Shown here in pieces: positions 45,854-57,738 of a DNA stretch of 64,000 bases. The translations under genes and the position numbers were made by a program. Source of the stretch: Xiphydria camelus (taxonomy: Eukaryota; Arthropoda; Insecta; Hymenoptera; Xiphydriidae); contig OY783192.1 in NCBI GenBank assembly GCA_963678675.1, positions 26,658,288 through 26,722,287 of the forward strand, given 5' to 3'. Position 1 is the first letter of the stretch. Every line of letters begins with the position of its first letter. The notes beneath the pieces were generated by a model. That model was not told the origin of the DNA and ran no database searches. It was given only the letters and a program-made list of their open reading frames with translations.

Positions 45854-47300
45854 TTTATTAGTGTCATGATAAAACCGGTACCAATCTACAGAAAAAAGTC
45901 TCCTGAATGACATATAGAAATGGGTAATCTTGAAATTGACGAGAAAGAATATAATTAATTAAAAACTATCTTTCAAAATCACTTATGCCAAGAAATCGCG
46001 AAGCTATGTTTTTTCTGTAACTAATTTCATAAATAAAAATATCCCAATGTAGAGGAGAAAATTCTTTACAAATTTCAAGTCGGAACTTATAGTCTATAAT
46101 GCACCGTTTTTGTGTAATTAATTATTAAACATATGTAATTCAAATTGGCTTAAATCGATCAGCTGATCGTTACGCGACGCTCCTTTATTATGCGCGCAGC
46201 TAACGGAGGAAAGAAGCGCGTTCCGCAATCTATTCAAATTTATGCTTCATTATGTATTAATTTTTATAATTAATATCAAATTCTTCATTTTTTGAAAATT
46301 ATTACCATTATTTTTAATTCTGTTATGAATGAAGAAGTAATTTTTTAAATAATTTAACGACGAAGGATCTTTAGTAAATGTCAACAAAATAAATTTAAAT
46401 GATCCATTTTCATAAATCATTTTCGAAATACTTGTGGGTTTTACGCCGTTTTATTTTCGTGCAGTCATCCTATTGGGATATAAAGAATTACGTAAAATCT
46501 GAAAAAGAAAACAAACTAAATTCATTTTTTGTTCAGATAATGTCTATACGTTAGTATAGTATTTCGAAAATGATTTATGAAAATGGATCACTTAAATTTA
46601 TTTTCTTGACATTTACTAAAGATCCTTCATCGTTAAATTATTTAAAAAATTGCTTCTTCATTCATAACAGAATTAAAAATAATGGTAATAATTTTCCAAA
46701 AACGAAGAATTTGATAAATATTAATTATAAAAATCAATACAGAATGAAGCGTAAATTTGAATAGATTGCGGAACGCGCTTTCCTTCGTTAGTTGCACGCG
46801 TAATAAAGGAGCGTCGCGTAACGATCAGCTGATCGATTTAAGCCAATTTGAATTACATATCGATACCTTACTTTGAAAACCTCGTAAGTGCAATTGTTGA
46901 CAAAAATGCCATTTATAGCTTACTGTGTTCAGATTTTAAATCTTAACGCAGTAAGCTATAAATGGCATTTTTGTCCAAAATTGCACTTACGAGGTTTTCA
47001 AAGTAAGGTATCGATATGTATAATAATTAATTACACAATAACGGTGCATCGTAGACTATAAGTTCCGACTTGAAATTTGTAAAATTATTTTCTTCTGTAC
47101 ACATTGGGATATTTTTATTTATGAAATTGGTTACAGAAAAAATATAGCTTCGCGATTTGTTGGCATGTGATTTTGAAAGATAGTTTTTAATTAATTACAT
47201 TATTTCTCGTCAATTTGAAGATTACCCATTTCTATATGTCATTCAGGAGACTTTTTTCTATCGATTGGTACCGGTTTTATCCTGACACTAATAAATTGTT
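45854..47300. mobile_element. Long foldback element with about 700-bp arms
   Basis: The left arm (45854-46440) and right arm (46560-47300) are inverted copies: ttattagtgtcatgataaaa pairs with ttttatcctgacactaataa, and the central pair is tttcataaatcattttcgaa and ttcgaaaatgatttatgaaa. Identity is high despite small indels. The right arm is longer because of a nested palindrome at 46858-47022. No transposase is visible. Transcription in either direction would give a long hairpin RNA. Confidence 0.85.
46858..47022. repeat. Nested palindrome inside the right foldback arm
   Basis: The arms CGATACCTTACTTTGAAAAC and their complement, about 70 bp each, are near-perfect. Short AT repeats flank the insertion. 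The equivalent spot in the left arm (near 46140) lacks it, so it inserted after the large foldback formed. Confidence 0.8.
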
Positions 47301-47508
47301 TCGCGAATATCTAATAAGACTATACTATAAAGTGGCTTAGGGCCAAAACTTCGATAGTTTTTAATTAATTATAAATTTTCCCTGGAATTGACAGATAATA
47401 CATTTTGATATGTTAATATTGGGATCTCCAGCTATAATATGTTCATTTAATAAATGGAATAGTAAAAGAAATGTTGTTTTTTAATATAAATATTTTATTA
47501 GAATACCA

Positions 47509-47661
47509 ACCGATTTGAACTTGCTGACACGTCAACACTCGCGGATAACTACGCATGCGCATTCACGCTTCTCCGGTGATTCTATTGGACGAGGAGACCC
47601 AAAGGGGTGCTCATGCAAAACTCGCAATTTTCCTATGGTTCAATTGATCGCGGACATACGG
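47509..47661. repeat. Family A MITE, single arm (copy A2)
   Basis: One reverse-oriented arm ending CGCGGACATACGG with TA outside (47662-47663). The 200 bp before it (47301-47508) is plain AT-rich DNA. Confidence 0.75.
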
Positions 47662-47735
47662 TACATCCCTGTGTGTGTAGTCCATATGATAACTTCACAG
47701 CAAAGCCACTGGGTCTACGCCATCATCTCACAGTA

Positions 47736-48051
47736 CCGTATGTCCGCGATCATTTGAACCATAGGAAAATTGCGAGTTTTGCATGAGCACCCCTTTGGGT
47801 CTCCTCGTCCAATAGAATCACCGGAGAAGCGTGAATGCGCATGCGTAGTCATCCGCGAGTGTGGCGTCGTCAGCAAGTTCAGATCGATTATTTCGATAAC
47901 CGATCTGAACTTGCTGACGACGCCACACTCGCGGATGACTACGCATGCGCATTCACGCTTCTCCGGTGATTCTATTGGACGAGGAGACCCAAAGGGGTGC
48001 TCATGCAAAACTCGCAATTTTCCTATGGTTCAAATGATCGCGGACATACGG
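47736..48051. mobile_element. Family A MITE, complete palindrome (copy A3)
   Basis: Two arms of about 152 bp, practically identical in inverted orientation, meet at atcgattatttcgataaccgat (near 47890). The termini CCGTATGTCCGCGATCA are flanked by TA on both sides. Confidence 0.9.
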
Positions 48052-48131
48052 TACAAGCACTGTGGAGTCACCCTGTTATGCCACAGTGCTTCCACTCGGT
48101 GCTCACACTGCGTGACTGCAGCGTGGCTTCA

Positions 48132-48276
48132 AGGCCATCACACGTGAAAAAACGTAGCAGTAACAGTAAGGATTGACCAATCAGAAATGTCATTCTTACG
48201 GAATAATGCTTAAACAGGCTTTCTGATTGGTCAATCTTTACTGTTACTGCTTACGTTTTTTCACGTGTGATGGCCT
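48132..48276. mobile_element. Family B palindromic MITE (copy B2)
   Basis: Near-identical to 17133-17278. It is flanked by the 3-bp repeat TCA (48129-48131 and 48277-48279). Confidence 0.85.
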
Positions 48277-48558
48277 TCACGGTGCACAGACAGATGGATA
48301 CCCCAGTGCATGCACTCGAATACACCGCGTGAAAGTAGTGTGCAGTCACGGTGGCGCCACTTTGCTATCGGGGCAGTACAGAGACGGACATACGGTACAA
48401 ATACCGACTGGTCACGGTTCGTCGCCGCAAAGGGAAGTGTACGTGAGTATGAAGGCCGGACGGTGGCGACGCCAGCAGACTAGTGGCGAAAGCACGAAAT
48501 GCCAAAACCAAGATCTCGTATTGACTATTGAACGCAAAGGCGTTCCAATTCCTGTAGG

Positions 48559-48960
48559 TATTGGGGACACTAGAAATGAATGCGGTATCTGGCGGCAAAG
48601 CGTGTACTAAAAAACATGGCCGACATTGGCGTTTTGGATTGGTGCGTACGGTGCGTACTTGAAAAGTGTTAACTTGCTCCAAAAGTTTTTTAAAAATGAG
48701 CATTTTTAGAACGAGATATAGAAATTTATTTTCACAAACAATGAAACGAATTCATTAGGATCAACTGTACAGCATGTCCCACGAGAAACGCATCAAGCGG
48801 TGAGACCCTGACATTTACCTTCGACAGTATTTACCGACGGTGCTTAACTCTTTTACCTACCGGTAAACGGAATTTGAAGTTCGCGGCGTGCTGTACGCCA
48901 ATATCCGCCATGTTTCCGCAGCGCCGCGAGCGCCGCCATCGGTAAATAGCGGTCCCAATA
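48559..48960. mobile_element. Family C MITE (copy C2)
   Basis: Forward copy of the TTGGGGAC...GTCCCAA element, about 97% identical to C1. It forms the left arm of a large inverted pair with C3. Confidence 0.8.
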
Positions 48961-49253
48961 TGGTGGGGGTAAACATCAAAGGGGCCGACATTGGATTGCA
49001 ACTTCAAAAAAAAAATTAATTAAATTAAAACCTTCCATGCTAAAATTATGCTACACTATTGAATTTCTTTAAGATCTTTATAAAATATATAGTCTTATAA
49101 AAATGAATTTCATGAATATTTTTAGATATTTATTTAATGAAACTGATATTAATTTACAAGGTAAACTTGGCAATAGCGCATTTTCATTTCAGGAATTGGT
49201 ATTATTTTTGTCGGTAAAATCGCACAGATATCGACAGAACATCCGCATTTTGG

Positions 49254-49655
49254 TATTGGGACCGCTATTTACCGATGGCGGCGCTCGCGGCGCTGCGGAA
49301 ATATGGCGGATATTGGCGTACAGCACGCCGCGAACTTCAAATTCCGTTGACCGGTAGGTAAAAGAGTTAAGCACCGTCGGTAAATACTGCCGAAGGTAAA
49401 TGTCAGGGTCTCACCGCTTGATGCGTTTCTCGTGGGACATGCTGTACAGTTGATCCTCATGAATTCGTTTCATTGTTTGTGAAAATAAATTTCTATATCT
49501 CGTTCTAAAAATGCTCATTTTAAAAAAACTTTTGGAGCAAGTTAACACTTTTCAAGTACGCACCGTACGCACCAATCCAAAACGCCAATGTCGGCCATGT
49601 TTTTTAGTACACGCTTTGCCGCCAGGTACCACATTCATTTCTAGCATCCCCAATA
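49254..49655. mobile_element. Family C MITE (copy C3, inverted)
   Basis: Reverse copy of C2, separated from it by about 290 bp of unrelated AT-rich DNA that may be an independent insertion. TA flanks both ends. Confidence 0.8.
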
Positions 49656-49679
49656 GGCTCGGGCAGCCCTATGAAACTA

Positions 49680-49892
49680 CACCCGTGCTCACGGAATCTG
49701 TCGCTGGTGACTTTTTTTAAACCTTATTTTTAAACGTACTAACCAGTGAACAATTAATTCTCATGCCCTCATTAGCTACGGTGACGTCTACTCTCGTTAA
49801 TGAAAGCACGAGGATTGATTAATCATTGGTTAGTACGTTTAAAAATAACATTTAAAAAAAGTCACCAGCGACAGATTCCGTGAGCCCGGGTG
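49680..49892. mobile_element. Family E foldback MITE (copy E1)
   Basis: Termini of about 70 bp are inverted: CACCCGTGCTCACGGAATCT at the left and its near-complement at the right. TA flanks each side; the right TA is also the left TA of A4. Confidence 0.8.
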
Positions 49893-49894
49893 TA

Positions 49895-50207
49895 CCATAT
49901 GTCCGCGATCAATTTTACCATAGGAAAATTGCGATTATTGCATGAGCACCTCTGCGGGTCTCCTCGTCCAATAGAATCACCGGAGAAGCGTGACTGCGCA
50001 TGCGTAGTCATCCGCGAGTGCAGTTCGACTTCGACGCGAGAATCGAAATCGAAATCGAACTGCACTCGCAAACGTCACGCCAACACTCGCGGTGACTACG
50101 CATGCGCATTCACGCTTTTCCGATGATTCTATTGGACGAGGAGACCCAAGCGGTGCTCATGCAATAATCGCAATTTTCCTATGGTAAAATTGATCGCGGA
50201 CATATGG
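49895..50207. mobile_element. Family A MITE, palindrome variant (copy A4)
   Basis: Inverted arms as in A3 but about 90% identical, with a different centre that is itself palindromic (cgaatcgaaat region). It sits exactly between E1 and E2, sharing TA with each. Confidence 0.8.
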
Positions 50208-50209
50208 TA

Positions 50210-50422
50210 CACCCGTGCTCACGAAATCTGTCGCTGGTGACTTTTTTTAAACCTTATTTTTAAACGTACTAACCAGTGAACAATTAATTCTCATGCCCTC
50301 ATTAGCTACGGTGACGTCTACTCTCGTTAATGAAAGCACGAGGATTGATTAATCATTGGTTAGTACGTTTAAAAATAACATTTAAAAAAAGTCACCAGCG
50401 ACAGATTCCGTGAGCCCGGGTG
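50210..50422. mobile_element. Family E foldback MITE (copy E2)
   Basis: Essentially identical to E1 (one G/A difference noticed near the left end) and in the same orientation, with TA on both sides. Confidence 0.8.
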
Positions 50423-51292
50423 TACACCAATGCGCCTTATATAAATTTTGTCCCCACTATTGAAGCCGCTGAAAACAATTCCGCTGCGTGGCGCCACTCA
50501 CACGTGATGTTAATAGATCATTATAATAACGGTCGTGTAGTGTTATTCGAACACTTCGAACATAATTCCGTAGATTGTGTATATTCGGTATATTTTTTTG
50601 TGTTTAAATGTAACATCATTTTTTAAAATTTATTGTTAACGATGCCGTGCCATGTACGGAGGACATGGAGGAGGTAACATCATGTTACTGCTGGCGCCGC
50701 GCTGCGGCGGACACAATAGCGGGGACAGAAATTTAGGCGAGTAACAGGGGGCTGGGCTCGGGTTATTAGGTTGGCTGGTGGTCGAGGAGTAAACTTAGGC
50801 ACCACCGAGCTAAACACCCTTATTTACCGCCTGATTTGAAATATATCAATATGGCAGGAGTCAATGCTTACTTTATAAAGTATAATAGGCGCGCATTGCA
50901 GGATTCAAAAACGAAAATATAACCTTAATCTATGAATCTGTATGTAGTGAAGTGAAGTGAAATAAAAAATTTAATATAAAAGCGGTGGCTGTGGAGCCTC
51001 CGCAGTCGCTTCCCACCAGCGATAGCGGCCGACCCACGACGAGCGACAGTGTTGCCACCACCAGACGACGGAAACAGGTCCTTCTCCCGCGCGAAGAGAA
51101 CCTGCCGCCTCAGTTGGAGATCCGCTGAATTCCATCAACTGTTTCACTTTCGTAATTTTTTTACCAGTCACATCAGATACAGTCAAATCTGCAACAGTGC
51201 AGCATTAATAATATATTAATTATAACCGTTTTAATTTGCCCGCGGGTGTTTGGCTCGGTGGCGCCACCTGCTTCAGTTTTGCCCAGCCAACC
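50423..51292. other. Stretch without a confident gene; one exon-like frame
   Basis: The minus-strand frame 51193-50971 follows a plausible acceptor (ctgcactgttgcag) and begins DLTVSDVTGKKITKVKQLME, which looks protein-like, but then becomes Trp/Arg-rich and I cannot identify it. Inverted copies of ttaggttggctgg lie at about 50767 and 51283, so a degraded TIR element may occupy the interval. Confidence 0.3.
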
Positions 51293-51686
51293 TAATTGGG
51301 AACGCTCAAAATGAATGCGGTACCTGGCTGCAAAGCGTGTACTAAAAAACATGGCCGATATTGGCGTTTTGGATTGGCGCGAACTTGAAAAGTGTTAACT
51401 TGCTCCAAAAGTTTTTAAAAAATGAGCATTTTTAGAACTAGATATAGACATTTATTTTCACAAACAATGAAACGAATTCATTCGGATCAACTGTACAGCA
51501 TGTCCCACGAGAAACGCATCAAGCGGTGAGACCCTGACATTTACCATCTGCAGTATTTGCCGACGGTGCTTGACTCTTTTACCTACCGGTCGACGGAATT
51601 TGAAGTCCGCGGCGTGCTGTACGCCAATATCCGCCATGTTTCCGCTGCGCCGCGAGCGCCGCCACCGGTAATGAGCGGTCCCAATA
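51293..51686. mobile_element. Family C MITE (copy C4)
   Basis: A forward copy, about 92% identical to C1-C3, ending GTCCCAATA. It is the most diverged of the four. Confidence 0.75.
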
Positions 51687-51827
51687 TTAATGAGGTTATG
51701 ACACGCGACGCGTTGTATATAATTGTTGTGTTATAAGTGTTGTGAATTTTCAATCAAGATGTATTTTCATATTGTTAATCTTTTAATGTTTTTTTTTTAT
51801 TAAAATAAATGAAAATGTTATGAACTC

Positions 51828-52773
51828 CCCAGGTAGCACGCTTTCGTTAGAACAACGTCTCAGACGTCATTTTTTGGTCAGTATAGGGTTTCAGACGTCA
51901 ATTATCGTAATATTAACGTCACAGGGACGTCATATTTACGACGTACCTTGGACGTCAAAATTCAACGTCTTTTTGACGGAACTTTTCCGTCATTTTTAAT
52001 GACGAACGAGACTTAGAAAAATTTCGGTCTCCTGCATATAGGTATAGCGACTTGAAAATTTATTTGTGAATAAATGGACAAAAATTGTAATCTGTTCAAT
52101 TATTAAATCAATAAATTATTTAATTTCGAGTCTCCAGAGTATGTTGAGCAAGTTATAAACTATACTGTTTATTAAAAAGCACAGATTATTAAAGTAAATG
52201 AAAGACAATCAATGAATGTAGGATGAATAAATATTCATATAATTATTTATTTATTTATTTATATTTATTTATTATTTATATCTTGTATAAACGCAAATTG
52301 ATATTAATATCAATTTGCGTCTATGCAAGAATATTTATCAAAAGAATCATAAATTTAGAAAAATGTTGAGAAAAGAATAATACAATTATAAAATCTTATT
52401 TATTCAAGCTCTTTCTTATTGACAGGAAAAACAATATACATTTATTCATCAAACTTCATATGAACACCAATAGTAATAATATTCTTAACCACAAGAGCAT
52501 GCAGCAGATGAGGACTCGAGGACACCGACCGATCAACGAAGTTAAGCAGCGAAAAGTGCAGACATAGCCGGATGGGTGACCATTCACGATGAAAAGATAT
52601 ACGTCAGACCTAACCTTTTAGAACCGTTATTTTTTACGTCATATTTTTCTAACGTCGCGTGGATGTGCAATTAAGCCGTCTTTGCGACGTTAAAATGACG
52701 TCATTTTTTTCGTCATCTGACGTCAGAACTGACCTTCAAACAACGTCATTTCGACATTGATGTGCTACCTGGG
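51828..52773. mobile_element. CMC-type MITE with 5S-like core, intact copy
   Basis: The termini CCCAGGTAGCACGCTTTCGT and the complement of CCCAGGTAGCACATCAATGT are flanked by TC (51826-51827 and 52774-52775). Both ends are ACGTC-rich. The interior has an AT-rich (TTTA)n stretch at about 52245-52275, a small palindrome (caaattgatattaatatcaatttg) and a 5S-derived block. It matches the copy at 26582-33474 in reverse, without that copy's insertions. The next 470 bp (52774-53248) show nothing clear. Confidence 0.8.
52506..52592 (+). repeat. 5S rRNA-derived block in the CMC MITE
   Basis: It contains ACCGATCAACGAAGTTAAGC and CCGGATGGGTGACCATTCAC in 5S order and spacing. These are the A-box and C-box regions of the 5S internal promoter, and the intervening 30 bases are diverged. 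It lacks the 5' third of 5S. It is not a functional rRNA gene; it could still bind TFIIIA/TFIIIC (inference). Confidence 0.7.
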
Positions 52774-53248
52774 TCAATACTTTTGAAAAATATTCTGCTG
52801 AAAATTGTAATTAACCGCTTCAACCTCAGACGCATGCGTAGTAGCTTGCATGCCGCGGTGCCAAGTCTCGCCACTATTTCTCATAACCTTCAACAAATTC
52901 AAATTTTATCACGGCATTTATTGAAATTACTCACGATTGGTGCGGTCAAGGTGTCTTAAATTTCACAAGTAAATTATTAAATCCTGTACAATCAAAAATA
53001 ACGACAGTCTTACAATGTTTATATTGTGAATTAACAAAATTGGATTTCTTAAACGATGTCCCATTTGACTCTGTGAAAATCCACTTTTTCCATTTACGAA
53101 TAAAAAAAATGAGACGGTAAAAATGATTCATACTTTGGGAATTTGATTAGAACTACCCATAGAATGTAATCTTCAAAAATTCATAAAGTTCTCATATTGT
53201 TGAAATTTCTGGTAGAAAATTTATATCCCTCCTTAAATGAAATAAGCA

Positions 53249-53398
53249 ATCTGAACTTGCTGACGACGCCAACACCCGCGGATGACTACGCATGCGCATT
53301 CACACTTCTCCGGTGATTCTATTGGACGAGGACACCCACAGGGGTGCTCATGCAAAATTCGCAATTTTGCTATGGGTGCTTTGATCGCGGACATATGG
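53249..53398. repeat. Family A MITE, single arm (copy A5)
   Basis: A reverse-oriented arm ending gatcgcggacatatgg with TA outside. Closest in sequence to the single arm at 16964. Confidence 0.75.
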
Positions 53399-54292
53399 TA
53401 TAATCTGTACCTACAGTATCATCTTTAGTACAGTTAATACAGCATACATGGCATATTTTGAGTTACGCATAAGTCTTCACCCTACCTCGATTCCAATTTT
53501 GATGTAAACATGCGAGCAGAAAATACACCCAGGGACTCGGATTCTGTCGCTGGGGAATTTTCAAGAGGAAGTTTAGTAGAGTCGCGTATAGATGACCGAT
53601 AGAGTCGTGTATATAGAGATACGATATCTTTGAATATTTATCGTTATTCGCCATGTTTCCACGGTGACGCAAATTCGCAATACGTCATTGACTGCTTTAC
53701 TGGACTCTCCGTCGTTCCAAAAGAGATACTAACGTCAGAGACAAAAGTTTTGTTGGATTATAATAATCCTCATAATATAAAAATATTATCTTTTTATTAA
53801 ATACCAATAATATTCTTGCGAATAACGTTACGTATTCCTACAATGAATCTGTATGCTAAGCAATAAGTTTTTCTGAATGACAATACTTTTTAAGGAAAAT
53901 GTTATTTTCATTACTCAAAATCACGTGTTGGAACACGTGTTCGCCTTTAAAAATTATATATTTTTCGATCTGTCACTTTCGGATACTGATATCGCGGATG
54001 GACTATAGGTTATTATGCTGTTGGTCCGAGAACACTGTACGATTGGCTGTGACCACGTACAGAGCTTGGCAAATGCTTCGAAAGAAGATCCCTAGTGTCT
54101 GAGTTAGACGATCAGACAATAGGAACCTTCTCCCAAAACAGTTAGTAAACACTGATTGCAGCTAATCATCAAGGTGTAGTCCATGTTCAGCAGTGTCTGA
54201 TCGCCTATAGTCTCCAAAGCACTTCATAGCATATCGTTCTATGATCTGCATCCTGAGAATCACTCTATACATCCACAAAAACGTATACATTA

Positions 54293-54608
54293 CCGTATGT
54301 CCGCGATCATTTGAACCATAGGAAAATTGCGAGTTTTGCATGAGTACCCCTTTGGGTCTCCTTGTCCAATAGAATCACCGGAGAAGCGTGAATGCGCATG
54401 CGTAGTCATCCGCGAGTGTGGCGTCGTCAGCAAGTTCAGATCGGTTATCGAAATAATCGATCTGAACTTGCTGACGACGCCACACTCGCGGATGACTACG
54501 CATGCGCATTCACGCTTCTCCGGTGATTCTATTGGACGAGGAGACCCAAAGGGGTGCTCATGCAAAACTCGCAATTTTCCTATGGTTCAAATGATCGCGG
54601 ACATACGG
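54293..54608. mobile_element. Family A MITE, complete palindrome (copy A6)
   Basis: A near-perfect 316-bp palindrome with TA on both sides. Eighteen bases separate it from A7. Confidence 0.9.
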
Positions 54609-54626
54609 TACATTCGCTATGTTGTA

Positions 54627-54942
54627 CCGTATGTCCGCGATCATTTGAACCATAGAAAAATTGCGAGTTTTGCATGAGCACCCCTTTGGGTCTCCTCGTC
54701 CAATAGAATCACCGGAGAAGCGTGAATGCGCATGCGTAGTCATCCGCGAGTGTGGCGTCGTCAGCAAGTTCAGATCGGTTATCGAAATAATCGATCTGAA
54801 CTTGCTGACGTCGCCACACTCGCGGATGACTACGCATGCGCATTCACGCTTCTCCGGTGATTCTATTGGACGAGGAGACCCAAAGGGGTGCTCATGCAAA
54901 ACTCGCAATTTTCCTATGGTTCAAATGATCGCGGACATACGG
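54627..54942. mobile_element. Family A MITE, complete palindrome (copy A7)
   Basis: Practically identical to A6 and A3, with TA on both sides. A6 and A7 in tandem form a 650-bp block of four near-identical arms in alternating orientation. Confidence 0.9.
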
Positions 54943-54975
54943 TAGATCTAAGTCCGGACCCTCTTCTCACAGGAC

Positions 54976-55345
54976 GCTACCGAGTGTTTTCGAGGATGGT
55001 TCCCATAGGCAATATGCCACAGTAGACTCTAGGTTATACGCTATTGGTCGTCGACCGAGGATGCTGTATGATTGTTTTTAACGATTTACAGTACCCGGTA
55101 ACAGCGACTAGAGAAAATCTCTATATCCTGATATTCGACACTACCGTTTGCGTGCATGCACAAGAACGCGTCCTTTGTCATTTTACAGGATTTAAGAGTT
55201 TTATCTAGTAAAGGTTACCGGGTATTGTAATTCGTTTCAACCAATCATACGAAATCCTCGGGTTGGTAACCAATAATGCACAGCCTAGATTCTACTGCGG
55301 CATGTCGCCGATGAACACTATCCTCGAAAACACTCGGTATGCTAC
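54976..55345. repeat. Imperfect inverted repeat of a regional repeat family
   Basis: accgagtgttttcgaggatg at the left pairs with the complement near 55325-55343. The inner landmarks ggcaatatgcc/ggcatgtcgcc and the ctattggtcgtcgaccg region also pair. Related, more diverged pieces lie at 53985-54220, 55370-55640 and 59205-59300. No ORF is convincing in 54943-56365. Confidence 0.6.
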
Positions 55346-57668
55346 GTCTGTTTTGTAGACTACAGGCAATCAGACACTGCCTGCACCTCACTGCACCATG
55401 ACGATTGGCTGTGACGACGTACAAGCAGTGCTCAGCAAGCATTTCAGGACAAGGTCTCTATGTATCTAATTCAGATGATCAAACACTAGGGACCTTCTCC
55501 CGAAACGATTGCCGGGTACAGCATGGTGTCGCAGCCGATTGTATGATGTCCTCAGGTCAACAGCGTACAATCTAGTACCGTTTCACATGGGACCAATTAT
55601 CGGTGCTGACGATCGGTTGCAACTGATTATCAGTTCTATCTAAATGCTTTCACATGAGTCGTATGGTCAGTCGTCAATATGTATCTAGAAAGTGAAGAGC
55701 ATCGCATCGTTGTCGCTTTGTGCGTAAAAAGGTTGATAGAGAGGCGAAAAAAAATCGAAAGAGAGGCAAAATCGACAATGCTGTTACGCCCTACGTACCC
55801 GATAATCTGCCTGCATGTCAACAGCTCCGTTTGTTCAATGGCACTGATGACAAACCGACGATCGGACACGCCACGGGCCGATCGATGGCCCGAGCATTTT
55901 TAATCGGTCGACCAACGATATGCATTCGTGTGAAAGCTACGTTTGAAATAATGGACCCTCCTGATCATCAGCGCTGATTATCGATCCCATGTCAGACCGG
56001 GCCTATAGTCTAAGTACAAAGTGGTAAATAACATATAACGCTATGACTGCCATCCTCGGCATTACTCTGTACAAGGCGGATACCAAAATGCTGATCATAT
56101 AGAAATCGTGCGAGTACGAGTAGGAATATATAGTTAGTGCATAAGAGCTTCTCTGTCGCACATTTCTCTAGAGTAGTTCAGTTGGAGTGTTTGCGACTGA
56201 GAGGCTCTTATGGATTCGCCACATATCCTCACATGTACTTGCAGGATTCCTATGGCTCAAATTCTCGTATCCACCCTGTGTAAGATTTTCTGGAATTATA
56301 GACAAAGAGCTTTATCAATAGTCCTGTTGGGAATTTCATCACAAACAGATGCCTATTCTGCTTAAGAGGCCGACATACCAGGCCCACTAGTTTCTGCTGC
56401 GGGGCAGTGGTGAGACGAGGTAATGTCAAAACGCTAGAAGGGGGTGGAGCTACGCGAGGTTAGCGATGTTGCCGAATGCATGTAGTGTGGACACGGTCCG
56501 GTCTTACGCCGGCCTCACAACAGTTGCGAGAGCATGGCTCGCTCCCGTTTAGACCGGGATACCGCAGCAGATACGCGGTCCCGAAATGCTTATTGCAACC
56601 CGGATTCAAACCCTTATAACTTTGAGATGGATTGACCGATTCAAATTTTTGAAAAACCATTGCTTAGTTAATTTGATTATCTTTAATATTATGTGCAACA
56701 CGACCCCCCTTGCAATTGGAATTTTTCAAGTTGCTAGAGCCAGAGTCACCATCTTTGATTTTTGAAAAACCAAATTAGTCTCTAAAGAATGCTCATAAAA
56801 AATTACCCTAAACATATTTTAGTCAATTTTTTAACTTAACGGGTTCGAAAGTTAAAATGGGGGGAGGGGGGAGACTTTATGCGCGCACTGAAGATAGTTA
56901 TTTAAATATGTTGCACAGGGACGTTTTTGAGTAACGGCTCCAAATCCATAATATACTAGCTGACCCGGCGAACTTCGTACCGCCTCAGAATCAATAAATG
57001 TTCTGTTAACTTAAAAACAATATATATTTTAATTACATTTAAATTAATTTAATTCACTTTGCAGCAAGGCATTTGCTTTATTGAAACGAATCGAAATGAT
57101 TCGCGTAGCATTATTGCACTACTTTCTGTTAAACTATTTGCTTGATGGGTTTCACTCTGGTCAATTCCCTCTATTGAAGCACCTTGTGATATACGATACT
57201 GATTCAAATTTGTTTTTGATTTTCTTACTTTCCAATACGTGAGGAAACTTCTCTAGAAAAATTAATTTTCTTAATAAATTTTTTTCCTTACATTTTTCAT
57301 ATAAATTTTTTTGTAAATTTTTTAGATGTTTTAATGCATATCATCGGTCTTATCATGTAAGGGCGTATCTCAGAAAATTTGAAAATTGAGTTAAGACTAC
57401 CAATAGGTTGCTCTCTCTTAAGCCTTATATTTTTATCCCACGACCCGGCGCACCTCAACATTTTATACTTTTGTTATTCCCCATATATTTTTTTCGTCGT
57501 ATCTCAAAATAATCAAAATTTAAATCTCACTTATAGGCCTAACTTAGGATAGACCCATACGTGTGATTTAAAAGGCATTCAAGCGCATAATTTAAGACAT
57601 ACAAATATCACCAAGCTCTATAAAAATAATTGCAGGAATTATTCATCATGTCACCACAAACACACAAT

Positions 57669-57738
57669 GCTTCGATAGTGCAACGGTTAAGTTGCCAGGC
57701 TGGGAGTCTCGATGTCGCGGGTTCAATTCTTGTTGGTT
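57669..57738 (+). repeat. tRNA-like (SINE-head) sequence, left arm
   Basis: It has tRNA-like boxes: an A-box-like GATAGTGCAACGG and a B-box-like GGGTTCAATTC about 35 bases on, with ends that can pair as an acceptor stem (CTTCGA with TCGGGG in the mirror copy). There is no proper anticodon arm, so this is a tRNA-derived retroposon head and not a tRNA gene. Confidence 0.55.

Noticed and set aside
47715..48147. Repeated 60-125-codon ORFs (for example MRVLHEHPFGSPRP...) at 47.5-48.1, 54.3-54.9 and 16.97 kb
   Set aside because: They lie on both strands of palindromic family A arms and are identical only because the DNA is. There is no domain and no codon-level conservation.
55636..55977. Overlapping ORFs on both strands
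   Set aside because: Neither strand shows a domain; the region belongs to a diverged repeat family.
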